Shown here in pieces: positions 52,933-60,268 of a DNA stretch of 64,000 nt. The position numbers were made by a program, and so were the translations under genes. This DNA comes from Akkermansia massiliensis (GTDB lineage: Bacteria; Verrucomicrobiota; Verrucomicrobiia; Verrucomicrobiales; Akkermansiaceae), in the NCBI RefSeq assembly GCF_018847375.1, contig NZ_CP072036.1, positions 372,001-436,000 on the forward strand, given 5' to 3'. A model generated the notes under the pieces. The model made no database searches, was not told the DNA's origin, and was given only the letters and a program-made list of their open reading frames with translations. Numbering within the stretch: position 1 is the stretch's first letter; each line of letters begins with the position of its first letter.

Positions 52933-53889
52933 TTAGTTTTTCTCCAAATCCCTGACCATCAGGGTCATGTATTCTTCCGGCCAGGAATGGGTAATCTGCC
53001 CGGCGTCATTGAAGACCGCCACCAGGCGAATGGAATCCCGCCCGTCCGAAAGCACCAGCACGGTTTCATCCTTTTCAAAATCGTAACGGGGCTTGCCGAG
53101 CTTGAAGGCGGCATTCCTGCGGTCCGTTTTCAGCCACGTGCGCGCCTGTTCCATCGTCATTCCCCGCAGGGCGCGGGCATCCTTGAAAACGCGCCGCGCC
53201 GCATTCATGGCCGCAGGGGTGGAAACCACCATGCTGTTGCGAAACGGACGGGTTTCCCACATGCGGTCAATGTCACGGTCCAGCGCGCCGCCCATGCCTC
53301 CGGAAAGGAAAAACACGGCTGCGGGCCAGACCAGAAGAATACCTACTACCCAAGCCGTCAACCGTTTACGGCTCCTGGAAAGCGCCGCGATGCCCTGGGC
53401 TATTTTCCCCCATTTTTCCACCAGTTCCTCATCCGCATGCCCGAACAGGAAATTCACCTGCCTGCGTTTAATGCCGTTCCGCAGTTCCGCCACCGTCCTT
53501 CCCTTCTCCGGAGCCAGGTCCTCCAGCGTGGGGCTTCCCTCTACAAAATGGCGGAAGATTTTAGGCCACAGCACGGGAACTACCGCAAACCGGATCGTCA
53601 GCAGAACCAGACTGCCCACCAAACAGCCGCTCACGAATAGAACGTCAAACGGGCGGCTGAAAAAATAGTCCGGATTCCACATCCAGATAAAAGGCGCGGC
53701 CAGATAAATCCCCAGGGAAAACAGGCACCATGACCAGACAATGGCGGAAAAACGGCTGACCGCCACGGCCACCCCCAGCAGGAACAAAAAGGCCCCCAGG
53801 GCGATTCCCCACGGGAACGCCCCGTAAATGGCGGCCGGAAAAGCCAGAATCATCAACGCCATGCCTACGGGCTGCCGAACTTTTTGCAT
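52933..53889 (-). CDS. Membrane protein with C-terminal soluble domain, uncharacterised
   Basis: Function unknown. The 318-residue product has three helices near its start (about 8-110, e.g. GIALGAFLFLLGVAVAVSRF). A cytoplasmic helical segment follows (ELRNGIKRRQVNFLFGHADE), then a further helix (LTAWVVGILLVWPAAVFFL). A soluble C-terminal domain of about 120 residues carries YDFEKDETVLVLSDGRDSIR and VAVFNDAGQITHSWPEEYM, an SmpA/BamE-like pattern. Start is MQKVRQPVG at 53889; the frame is open to 53946 but the extension is unlikely. Confidence 0.65.
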   Translation of the reverse strand: MQKVRQPVGMALMILAFPAAIYGAFPWGIALGAFLFLLGVAVAVSRFSAIVWSWCLFSLGIYLAAPFIWMWNPDYFFSRPFDVLFVSGCLVGSLVLLTIRFAVVPVLWPKIFRHFVEGSPTLEDLAPEKGRTVAELRNGIKRRQVNFLFGHADEELVEKWGKIAQGIAALSRSRKRLTAWVVGILLVWPAAVFFLSGGMGGALDRDIDRMWETRPFRNSMVVSTPAAMNAARRVFKDARALRGMTMEQARTWLKTDRRNAAFKLGKPRYDFEKDETVLVLSDGRDSIRLVAVFNDAGQITHSWPEEYMTLMVRDLEKN

Positions 53890-53968
53890 GTCCGGACCGT
53901 AACACAAGCCTTTGAAGGCATCAAGAAAGGAAGGCACCGCAGTCACACAGGGCCGCTCCGCCTTCCCC

Positions 53969-55207
53969 TTATTTCAGCCAGCCGTACTCCATGATGAGCG
54001 CCGCTTCCACTTCCGCATTCTTGGCGGCTTCCGCATCCAGATTCTCATGCATGGTTTTAATATCCTTCCTTTGCGCCAGATATTCCTTGCCTGATAAAGC
54101 CATCCTGGACTTTTTAAACTCAATTTCCTTCAAAATGACTTTCTTCCAGATTTCAAACCTTTTCCTGCTCTCCATCAGCGCGGCCACCTTGATGCGCCTC
54201 TGCTGCAAATCCATCACAACCTTTTTCTGCATCAGATCATGATTTTCCTTGGCCGTCTTGTATTGGAACCAGGAGGTCAGCCGGGTGTCCAATTCTTCAC
54301 GCAGGCTCATATTCACCTGCATGTCTCCGGCGCCTGCAAAGAACCCCTGGTAAGTGCCGCCCGTACTGGAAAACAAGGTAGGGCTGTAAAAATTAATATC
54401 CACGGACGGGAAAAACTTCATCTTGGCATTTAAAACCTGCAACCTGGAAGCTTCCAATTCCATGGCTACCATGGTCACCACCAGCAAATCCAAATGGCGG
54501 GAAGCACTCTTGTATTTCCTCCAGTCCACCCTGGGCATCGTTTCAGGCCTGACGAGCCACTGGGCATCCATATTCCCCATGAGGACAGCAAATCCCTGGG
54601 AAATTTCACTCACTCTCTTCTCCCAGTCATCCTGGATCAATTTCTTCTGAACTCCATCATCGTCATAGGGCACGGCATCCAGCCGGTTCTTATGGCTGAC
54701 ACATGCATTCTGATAGGAAAGTACCTGCCGGTACAACCTGGACACCAGCTCCCTTTTTTTCATCTCCAAGGTTTTCCGGGCCGTATAAACGGCGGATTTG
54801 GCCGAATAATAATCAAAAGGTATCTGCGTCAGGGACGGCATATTAAACAGAATATTGGTATTATACTCTACATCCTGCGCTGTTACACGGGTCAGCTCGC
54901 TCAGCTCTTTTGTCAGCATCCAATCCAGGTTCACGCCCGGAATGACCTGGGTATACACGCTGATAACAGAACGTTCCGTAGCCCTGAGAGCCTGTTCCGA
55001 GCGCTTCAAATCCAAATTTCCCTCCATCATGACGGCCATTGCCGTATCCCATGAGATTTCCCTCCGGGGCAGTTCGTCCCAGTTGGGGATGGCAGCCATT
55101 TTATCCATCAGCTCCACCGTTTTTCTTTCCATGTGCTTATCCACGGAACAGGAAGTACATGCAACGGCGCAAATACAGAAACCCAACAGAGTCCTCCACC
55201 GAGCCAC
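53969..55207 (-). CDS. TolC/OprM-like outer-membrane efflux lipoprotein
   Basis: Outer-membrane channel component. A GTG at 55207 gives VARWRTLLGFCICAVACTSC, a clean lipoprotein signal; the frame is also open to 55255. The 412 residues are almost entirely alpha-helical with coiled-coil repeats (ARKTLEMKKRELVSRLYRQV, then QNACVSHKNRL). ASRLQVLNAKMKFFPSVDIN follows, with the usual Phe-Pro before a beta-strand in outer-membrane efflux proteins. Two beta-strand pairs interrupt the helices, as expected. Its likely partners (58333-59397, 57704-58336, 56596-57741) are on the same strand but separated by two opposite-strand genes. Confidence 0.72.
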   Translation of the reverse strand: MARWRTLLGFCICAVACTSCSVDKHMERKTVELMDKMAAIPNWDELPRREISWDTAMAVMMEGNLDLKRSEQALRATERSVISVYTQVIPGVNLDWMLTKELSELTRVTAQDVEYNTNILFNMPSLTQIPFDYYSAKSAVYTARKTLEMKKRELVSRLYRQVLSYQNACVSHKNRLDAVPYDDDGVQKKLIQDDWEKRVSEISQGFAVLMGNMDAQWLVRPETMPRVDWRKYKSASRHLDLLVVTMVAMELEASRLQVLNAKMKFFPSVDINFYSPTLFSSTGGTYQGFFAGAGDMQVNMSLREELDTRLTSWFQYKTAKENHDLMQKKVVMDLQQRRIKVAALMESRKRFEIWKKVILKEIEFKKSRMALSGKEYLAQRKDIKTMHENLDAEAAKNAEVEAALIMEYGWLK

Positions 55208-55368
55208 CCTGAATGGACTCCAGAAAAAGCTGCAAACCGAGGAGAAAAGGAGCATACTGGTGCCCGTTTCATAACTTCTGCCTCTGAAAAGTCAAGTACC
55301 AACACAGCAGAACCGGGAAAAGGAGGAAGGAGGAAGATCAGCAATGGCAAGCCGAAATCCTCTTCCAT

Positions 55369-55385
55369 CCCCTTTCTGAAAGGGG
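55369..55385. repeat. Short perfect inverted repeat upstream of the TolC-like gene
   Basis: CCCCTTTC (55369-55376), one base, and GAAAGGGG (55378-55385). It lies between the divergent TolC-like gene and the lipoprotein gene, 24 bases before a -35 box. It may be an operator or a weak hairpin. Confidence 0.35.
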
Positions 55386-55408
55386 TTCCATTTTCCAAAT
55401 TTCCTTCC

Positions 55409-55435
55409 TTGACAGATCATAGGAAATACTACAAT
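55409..55435 (+). promoter_or_regulatory. Promoter of lipoprotein gene B
   Basis: A perfect TTGACA (55409-55414) and TACAAT (55430-55435) are spaced by 15 bases, slightly short. The start would be near 55442, giving a 28-base leader before the ATG at 55470. Confidence 0.5.
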
Positions 55436-55469
55436 CTCCTTCAATAAACATTATCTACAGTTATTTGTT

Positions 55470-55952
55470 ATGCTCCCTCTTTCCCAGAAAATCTCCCTGG
55501 CCTGCTGTTCCCTTGGACTTCTCTTTTTGACGCAATGCGGCGGAAGCAGCAGTAGCGGCGGCAATGCCCCCGATACCCTCAACGGTACCGTATTATCTAT
55601 CAGGCTGGGAATAACGGCATCGGATTTCCCGAATATTTTTGAACTGATCACCGCCACCAACGGACAGTCCAGTCTTCAAACCCGTGGACAGAATATTGAA
55701 GAATGGAATGGCTCTCCAACCGTGATTTACCACAAGACGGGCAATAATGCAGCTACTCTGAACCTGCGCTGGATTGCAGGGAAAAACAATACTACGGCAT
55801 ATTCCATGGACCTCCCTGCTCTGGAATTTGACCAATCCACCCATGCATCCGTAGGCGGCGAAGGAGGAACGCTTTCACGCCAGCCCGCAGGACAAGAAAT
55901 GCAAACTCTCAATGGCGTCAGTGCAGACGTTACCATTACTTACAGCAACTAA
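55470..55952 (+). CDS. Small Cys-Gly-Gly lipoprotein (family member B)
   Basis: Function unknown. The 160-residue product has a lipoprotein signal (ISLACCSLGLLFLTQCGGSS, Cys23) and a Ser/Gly spacer. The beta-rich body includes GSPTVIYHKTGNNAATLNLRW and ends with SADVTITYSN. The Y-x-K-T-G-x-N-x-A-x-L element recalls repeated extracellular beta domains in surface proteins. It is on the plus strand inside a minus-strand exporter locus and is followed 47 bases later by a second such gene. Confidence 0.65.
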   Translation: MLPLSQKISLACCSLGLLFLTQCGGSSSSGGNAPDTLNGTVLSIRLGITASDFPNIFELITATNGQSSLQTRGQNIEEWNGSPTVIYHKTGNNAATLNLRWIAGKNNTTAYSMDLPALEFDQSTHASVGGEGGTLSRQPAGQEMQTLNGVSADVTITYSN

Positions 55953-55974
55953 TCATCCCTTTCCGTCTTACTCA

Positions 55975-55980
55975 TATAAT
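55975..55980 (+). promoter_or_regulatory. Perfect -10 box before lipoprotein gene C
   Basis: TATAAT lies 19 bases before the ATG at 56000. No good -35 is found at the expected distance. The leader would be about 13 bases. Confidence 0.35.
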
Positions 55981-55999
55981 TTCAATATCCTCCATCTAT

Positions 56000-56467
56000 A
56001 TGAATACTCGTTTTTGCATCATGGCATCTCTGCTCCTCCCCTCCTTTTTGTGCACGTCCGTGCTCACAGGTTGCGGGGGCTCCAGTAAAACGGAAGAAAT
56101 CTATATTCCTGTCGGAACAGCTCGCAATGTAGAAATCTCCCTGGAAAACAACCAGGTATATACGGTTGCCTTTGACGTTGTTTCCACACACAACGCCAAC
56201 ATCTATTCCGGAGAGAGCGCGGAGCCCAGTGTCGCGTCCATGCACGTCAGAGGCTATGTTCCCGCTGATGACACCGCCGCTGAAATAGCTTTTTACTGGT
56301 ACACCAACAGAGCCGGTGAAGAGGCCTTCCCCTGCTACTTGATCATGACCGACGTTAAAAATGTAACCAAAGGCACAGGAACCGCTACATGCGCCCTGTC
56401 TGATCCCTATTTTGCCGATCCTGCCGTTACCGACCGGCCCGGTACTCTGACGAAATTCAATAAATAA
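56000..56467 (+). CDS. Small Cys-Gly-Gly lipoprotein (family member C)
   Basis: Function unknown. The 155-residue product has a lipoprotein signal (MASLLLPSFLCTSVLTGCGG). A Ser-Ser-Lys spacer and a beta-rich body follow, with ISLENNQVYTVAFDVVSTHN and YVPADDTAAEIAFYWYTNRA. Two further cysteines (FPCYL and ATCAL) could form a disulfide. The layout is shared with member B immediately upstream, though sequence similarity is low. A strong terminator follows. Confidence 0.65.
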   Translation: MNTRFCIMASLLLPSFLCTSVLTGCGGSSKTEEIYIPVGTARNVEISLENNQVYTVAFDVVSTHNANIYSGESAEPSVASMHVRGYVPADDTAAEIAFYWYTNRAGEEAFPCYLIMTDVKNVTKGTGTATCALSDPYFADPAVTDRPGTLTKFNK

Positions 56468-56491
56468 CCAGAATTCATTCTCTGACTTTTA

Positions 56492-56523
56492 AAGGCCTGC
56501 GGACTTCCTCCGCAGGCCTTTTT
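56492..56523 (+). terminator. Rho-independent terminator of the lipoprotein B-C unit
   Basis: AGGCCTGCGGA (56493-56503) and TCCGCAGGCCT (56509-56519) form an 11-bp perfect stem with a five-base loop. Five T residues follow. It lies 25 bases after the stop at 56467. Confidence 0.92.
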
Positions 56524-56595
56524 GTATCAAAAAACCGCATTTTCAAACGAAGGAGGAACAATTATTTACCCCCCGGCATGGGGCATGCGCACTGC

Positions 56596-57741
56596 TTACT
56601 TCAACACTTTCCCAATAGGGCGATAGGCAGAGAAGGCAACCGGCACGGAAGAAAGCAACACACAGATCAAAAGTGAAACTCCCAAAAGCCACAAATCCTG
56701 CCGTATGTCCGCATACGTCAACACCGCATCGCCCAGCTTGAAAAATTCTCCCAGGACAATCTTTTGAGTCTTCATAAAGGCCCATACAGCTCCGGCATAA
56801 GAAATTCCTATCAGGAATATGTTCTCCACAATAAATGTCAGCACCAGCAGAGCCGGACGCACCCCAAAACTTTTCATCAATGTATAGACATACTCGTTCT
56901 GCCGGAATTCCATAGACGCCAGGGCAATCAGAAGAATGCCTACAATAACCGCAATACCGATAGAAAAACCGGTCCGGCATTCCATCTGGTTGCTCATCAG
57001 CACTTCCAACCTCTTCAACATGCTCACATGAGTCTGAACCATCGTCATGCTCCCGTCATAGCGCACCATATTATTAAGCGTTTCCTCAATATTCTGGATA
57101 TTGTCCGCCGTCATCTCATGAACCCTGATCACATACCGGTCATTGCTTATAGGGGCCTCCTGCCCGGTATTGAAAGCTCCTTCCGGAGCCAGCACCACTC
57201 CTGAAGGATATAATTTCCCTAAAAGGTGGTTCTCCGGCAACGGGGATGCATTCAATGAAAAGTCAAAATCCCCGATGACAACTCTGCACGGTCCCGGATG
57301 CAGGGAACTCCTGTCCGGGTGAAACAAAAGGACGACAGGCACTTCCTCCAGCCCCAGATCAGCAAGATAAAAGCAGGACTCCATATTGTATTCCAGAATG
57401 GGGAAAACCGCCTTTCCCACACGGGCGAATCCCGCGGGAGCATCTTTTAACGCCAGGACGTCGCAGCCATACAAGGAAGGCAATTCATGCTGAAGCAAAT
57501 TCCTTTTGGAAGGTTCACCGTCGCGCACGGTATCAAGGACTACAATCAGATCAGCCCCGTTTCTTTTGATCTCATCATGCAGCATCTTTGCAGAGAGAAC
57601 ATAATTCGCAAGAAACGAAAGGGCGCACAGGGAGAGGAAAAACGCTACCAATACCCGGGAAAGCGGGCTGGCGGGCCTTTCCCTCCACCGGTGCAGAGTA
57701 TCCTTAAAGAGATACAGGCTGATTAAAATCAATGATTTCAT
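56596..57741 (-). CDS. FtsX-like ABC exporter permease
   Basis: The 381-residue product has helix 1 near residues 28-50 (VLVAFFLSLCALSFLANYVL) and a periplasmic domain of about 210 residues. Three helices follow (IGIAVIVGILLIALASMEF, LVLTFIVENIFLIGISYAG, LWLLGVSLLICVLLSSVPVA). This is the FtsX/MacB topology with one FtsX domain. The first ATG lies 38 bases inside the ATPase gene, so it is tightly coupled. With the ATPase and the adaptor at 58333 it forms a MacAB-like exporter. The substrate is unknown. Confidence 0.78.
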   Translation of the reverse strand: MKSLILISLYLFKDTLHRWRERPASPLSRVLVAFFLSLCALSFLANYVLSAKMLHDEIKRNGADLIVVLDTVRDGEPSKRNLLQHELPSLYGCDVLALKDAPAGFARVGKAVFPILEYNMESCFYLADLGLEEVPVVLLFHPDRSSLHPGPCRVVIGDFDFSLNASPLPENHLLGKLYPSGVVLAPEGAFNTGQEAPISNDRYVIRVHEMTADNIQNIEETLNNMVRYDGSMTMVQTHVSMLKRLEVLMSNQMECRTGFSIGIAVIVGILLIALASMEFRQNEYVYTLMKSFGVRPALLVLTFIVENIFLIGISYAGAVWAFMKTQKIVLGEFFKLGDAVLTYADIRQDLWLLGVSLLICVLLSSVPVAFSAYRPIGKVLK

Positions 57742-58336
57742 GAGTCAGGTCAAAGAGCCGGGAATCATGCGTGCTTAAAATGCATATCTTATCGGACGGG
57801 TATTCCCTGATCAATTTCTTGATGATCTCCGTATTGCTGTCATCCAGACCGGAAGTAGGTTCGTCCAGCAGCAGAATATCTGAATCCTTCATCAGCGTAC
57901 GGGCCAGAGCCGCACGCTGGGCCTGTCCGCCGGACAGGCTGCCCGCCTTCTTGTGACGCAGGGATTCCAATCCCAAACGCTCCACGAGGTCGTCCACTCT
58001 TTGTGTCCACTGTTTTTTAGGCAGCATGGCCATCTCCGCACACAATTGAAGATTCCTCTCCACCGTAGCCAGAGGCAGCAGATTGATCCCCTGAAACATG
58101 TAACTTACTTCCTTCCTGCGATAAAGAGCATCAGTGAGAGAACGCCGGCCGGGAGCAAGAACCTTTCCGCGCTGGGGTTTCAGATAACCGGCCAAAAGTT
58201 TCAGCAGCGTGGTTTTTCCGCATCCGGAATACCCTTTTAAAATAGTGATTCCAGATGAAAAAAGCCTACTGTAGTTTTCAAAAATCCATTGCTTTCCTGA
58301 GTAGCTGAAATAAACGGATTCACATGCCAATTTCAT
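57704..58336 (-). CDS. ABC exporter ATP-binding protein
   Basis: The 210-residue product has Walker A LKGYSGCGKTTLLKLLAGY, the Q-loop YMFQGINLLPLATV, signature GSLSGGQAQRAALARTL, Walker B ILLLDEPTSGLDD and H-loop ILSTHDSRLFDL. It belongs to the LolD/MacB/SalX branch and is near minimal length. It overlaps the adaptor gene by four bases upstream and the permease gene by 38 bases downstream, giving a single cotranslated unit. Confidence 0.88.
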   Translation of the reverse strand: MKLACESVYFSYSGKQWIFENYSRLFSSGITILKGYSGCGKTTLLKLLAGYLKPQRGKVLAPGRRSLTDALYRRKEVSYMFQGINLLPLATVERNLQLCAEMAMLPKKQWTQRVDDLVERLGLESLRHKKAGSLSGGQAQRAALARTLMKDSDILLLDEPTSGLDDSNTEIIKKLIREYPSDKICILSTHDSRLFDLTHEIIDFNQPVSL

Positions 58337-59397
58337 TTTTTCCGTACAATCAATTCCGTTTCTCCATTTACGATCAGCTCCATATCCGGATGCGTTTTTT
58401 CAAGCAGTTCCTGCCAGGAGGAACATTTCCTTCCTTCCGGACTGGAGGCCAGCAAAACCTTATTGAGACGAATCACCTCTCCGGAAGGAGAATAATAGAG
58501 CCTGGCCGTGCAATTGGAACCCAGCATGGCGTGAGCCCGGTCATGATCCTTTGGAGACAGGCGGAAAAAATAAGCCAGTAAATCCCCCCCGCTGGAAGTG
58601 TTTTTCTCTACACGCTTGAAAGCAAAGTTCCCCCGCAGCATGGAACCGTCACTCATGGGAACAGCCAGATATAATGATTCCGGCGGCAGCCTGGTCAAAT
58701 CAGGATCCGCTATGGAAATGGTAATATAATAGGCGGAATCATCACAAACGGTAGCAATGGCTGCCGCCGCATCCAGATACAGGGATACGCTGTTGTCCCG
58801 CGGGAAGGAAAACTGGTACTGCAGCTTGCCGTCAAAGGGCATTTTAAGGATGTATTTTTCCTCTTTCTTGCTGAAGTCCAATCTGGCCTTGTCCCCCACC
58901 ATGGCTAATTCCTTTTTGGTCAGTTCAATCTTGTCCTTCAAGGATTTTTCCGCCCGTTGGCCGCCTTCCGGCTGTTTGCTGGCATACTGCCTTTCCTCCC
59001 TGGACAGGGAAGAATAAAATTTCATTTCTTCCAATTGTTTCTCCAATTCGGACAGTTCCTCCTCCTTGGCGATACGGTCTTTTAAAATCTTGACCTCCAG
59101 CTCCCTCCGCTCCATCTCAATTTCATCCTCATTGACCGTAGCAATGATGGTATCCCGCCGAACGCGGCCGTCCGCCGGAATCCAGTTGCTGACGATGCCG
59201 TCCGCCGGCATGCTAAAAGAACGTATCCTCTCAGGGACGACCTTGGCCCTGAATACATTGATGTAGCAGTCCCTGGCTGTTTCCGGAACTTCTTCTTGAA
59301 CGTTCGGAACAGTCTCCGTTCCGAAGCCATGCGGCAAAAAAGACGCCAGCATGCATGAAAATGTCACCAGGCATAATTTTCCCCAATTTTTCAACAT
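58333..59397 (-). CDS. Periplasmic adaptor (HlyD/MacA-like) protein
   Basis: Membrane-fusion protein linking an ABC exporter to an outer-membrane channel. The 354-residue product has an N-terminal signal or anchor (MLKNWGKLCLVTFSCMLASF). A lipoyl-like half, SFSMPADGIVSNWIPADGRV, is followed by a long helical hairpin (about 95-180, rich in Glu and Lys). The second half is KYILKMPFDGKLQYQF, and beta-barrel segments include ARLYYSPSGEVIRLN. ATG 59397 with AGGA close upstream is chosen; the frame is open to 59424. It is first in the minus-strand exporter unit. Confidence 0.72.
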   Translation of the reverse strand: MLKNWGKLCLVTFSCMLASFLPHGFGTETVPNVQEEVPETARDCYINVFRAKVVPERIRSFSMPADGIVSNWIPADGRVRRDTIIATVNEDEIEMERRELEVKILKDRIAKEEELSELEKQLEEMKFYSSLSREERQYASKQPEGGQRAEKSLKDKIELTKKELAMVGDKARLDFSKKEEKYILKMPFDGKLQYQFSFPRDNSVSLYLDAAAAIATVCDDSAYYITISIADPDLTRLPPESLYLAVPMSDGSMLRGNFAFKRVEKNTSSGGDLLAYFFRLSPKDHDRAHAMLGSNCTARLYYSPSGEVIRLNKVLLASSPEGRKCSSWQELLEKTHPDMELIVNGETELIVRKK

Positions 59398-59406
59398 ATT
59401 TCCTGC

Positions 59407-59444
59407 AAAAAAAAGCGCGGCCATCCTTCACGAACGACCGCACT
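59407..59444 (-). terminator. Rho-independent terminator of lipoprotein gene D
   Basis: On the minus strand, AGTGCGGTC (59436-59444) pairs with GGCCGCGCT (59414-59422), including two G-U pairs. Eight T residues (59407-59414) follow. It separates gene D from the exporter genes, whose own promoter was not identified. Confidence 0.78.
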
Positions 59445-59475
59445 TTGAATATAAAAACTGTGACTCATGGGCCAC

Positions 59476-60042
59476 TCAATTACCGGTAGGATAATAGAAC
59501 ACCGTGCCATCCGTTCCCGCCCAGGGGTTCCCGGCAACAATAGCTCCTTCTCCGTCCTGAATGCCGCTCACGAACGAAACGTTGCCCGTACACGTACCCT
59601 CGGCCGTTTCATACTTTGAAGAGGTATTGAATGTGATGTCCATGTTCACCTGAACGGAGCCGTAGAAAATCACCACAATCGGACCAGGCAAAGTGACCTG
59701 GCCCTGAGCAATCACGAAGTTGCCCACCAGAGAAGCTTTTTCCGCAGTCGTTCTTCTGTACACCATGTGAGTCGTGGCGGGAATAGAAGTACCGGCAGCG
59801 GCTCCCTGAATCTTCGCCAGAGGAAGGTCGGTATCATTGCCATCCAGCTGGATGATGAGAGAGGAGGCGTTATCCGGGTTCACCTGATCCGTAATCGGCA
59901 CTACCATATTCAGCCTGCTGCCTGAGGGAAGACAGGTTCCTTCTCCACTATCGCCGCTGCCTCCGCAGGACAGGAGCCCGGCAGACACTGCCGCCAGAGA
60001 CAAAAAGGAGAGAGAATACTTGTTAAATACACGGGCAAACAT
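59476..60042 (-). CDS. Small Cys-Gly-Gly lipoprotein (family member D)
   Basis: Function unknown. The 188-residue product has a lipoprotein signal (SLSFLSLAAVSAGLLSCGGS, Cys26) and an acidic Gly/Ser spacer. The beta-rich body has LNMVVPITDQVNPDNASSLI, THMVYRRTTAEKASLVGNF and VIFYGSVQVNMDITFNTSSK, ending TDGTVFYYPTGN. The VxY...T...A.L element is shared with members A and B. It has its own promoter and terminator and lies just upstream of the exporter adaptor gene. Confidence 0.65.
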   Translation of the reverse strand: MFARVFNKYSLSFLSLAAVSAGLLSCGGSGDSGEGTCLPSGSRLNMVVPITDQVNPDNASSLIIQLDGNDTDLPLAKIQGAAAGTSIPATTHMVYRRTTAEKASLVGNFVIAQGQVTLPGPIVVIFYGSVQVNMDITFNTSSKYETAEGTCTGNVSFVSGIQDGEGAIVAGNPWAGTDGTVFYYPTGN

Positions 60043-60063
60043 AATGGAAAATGAGTTTTTTTC

Positions 60064-60091
60064 AAGATAGTGATTCTTGGGAGAACGTCAA
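60064..60091 (-). promoter_or_regulatory. Promoter of lipoprotein gene D
   Basis: On the minus strand, TTGACG (60086-60091) and TATCTT (60064-60069) are spaced by 16 bases. The leader would be about 15 bases before the ATG at 60042. Confidence 0.55.
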
Positions 60092-60268
60092 CAAAATAAC
60101 TGCATTGATCTGCATCTTCATGCTGTTCCGCGGACTCAAAGCCCTCGGGGAAAAGAACGGACGGCCTGGTTTATCTTCCCCAGCACATCAAAACACGCGA
60201 AATACGGAAACCCCTCTCCGCATCTTCCAGCAGCGTTCATGCATAAGCAGCATCATCTTATGATCAAC

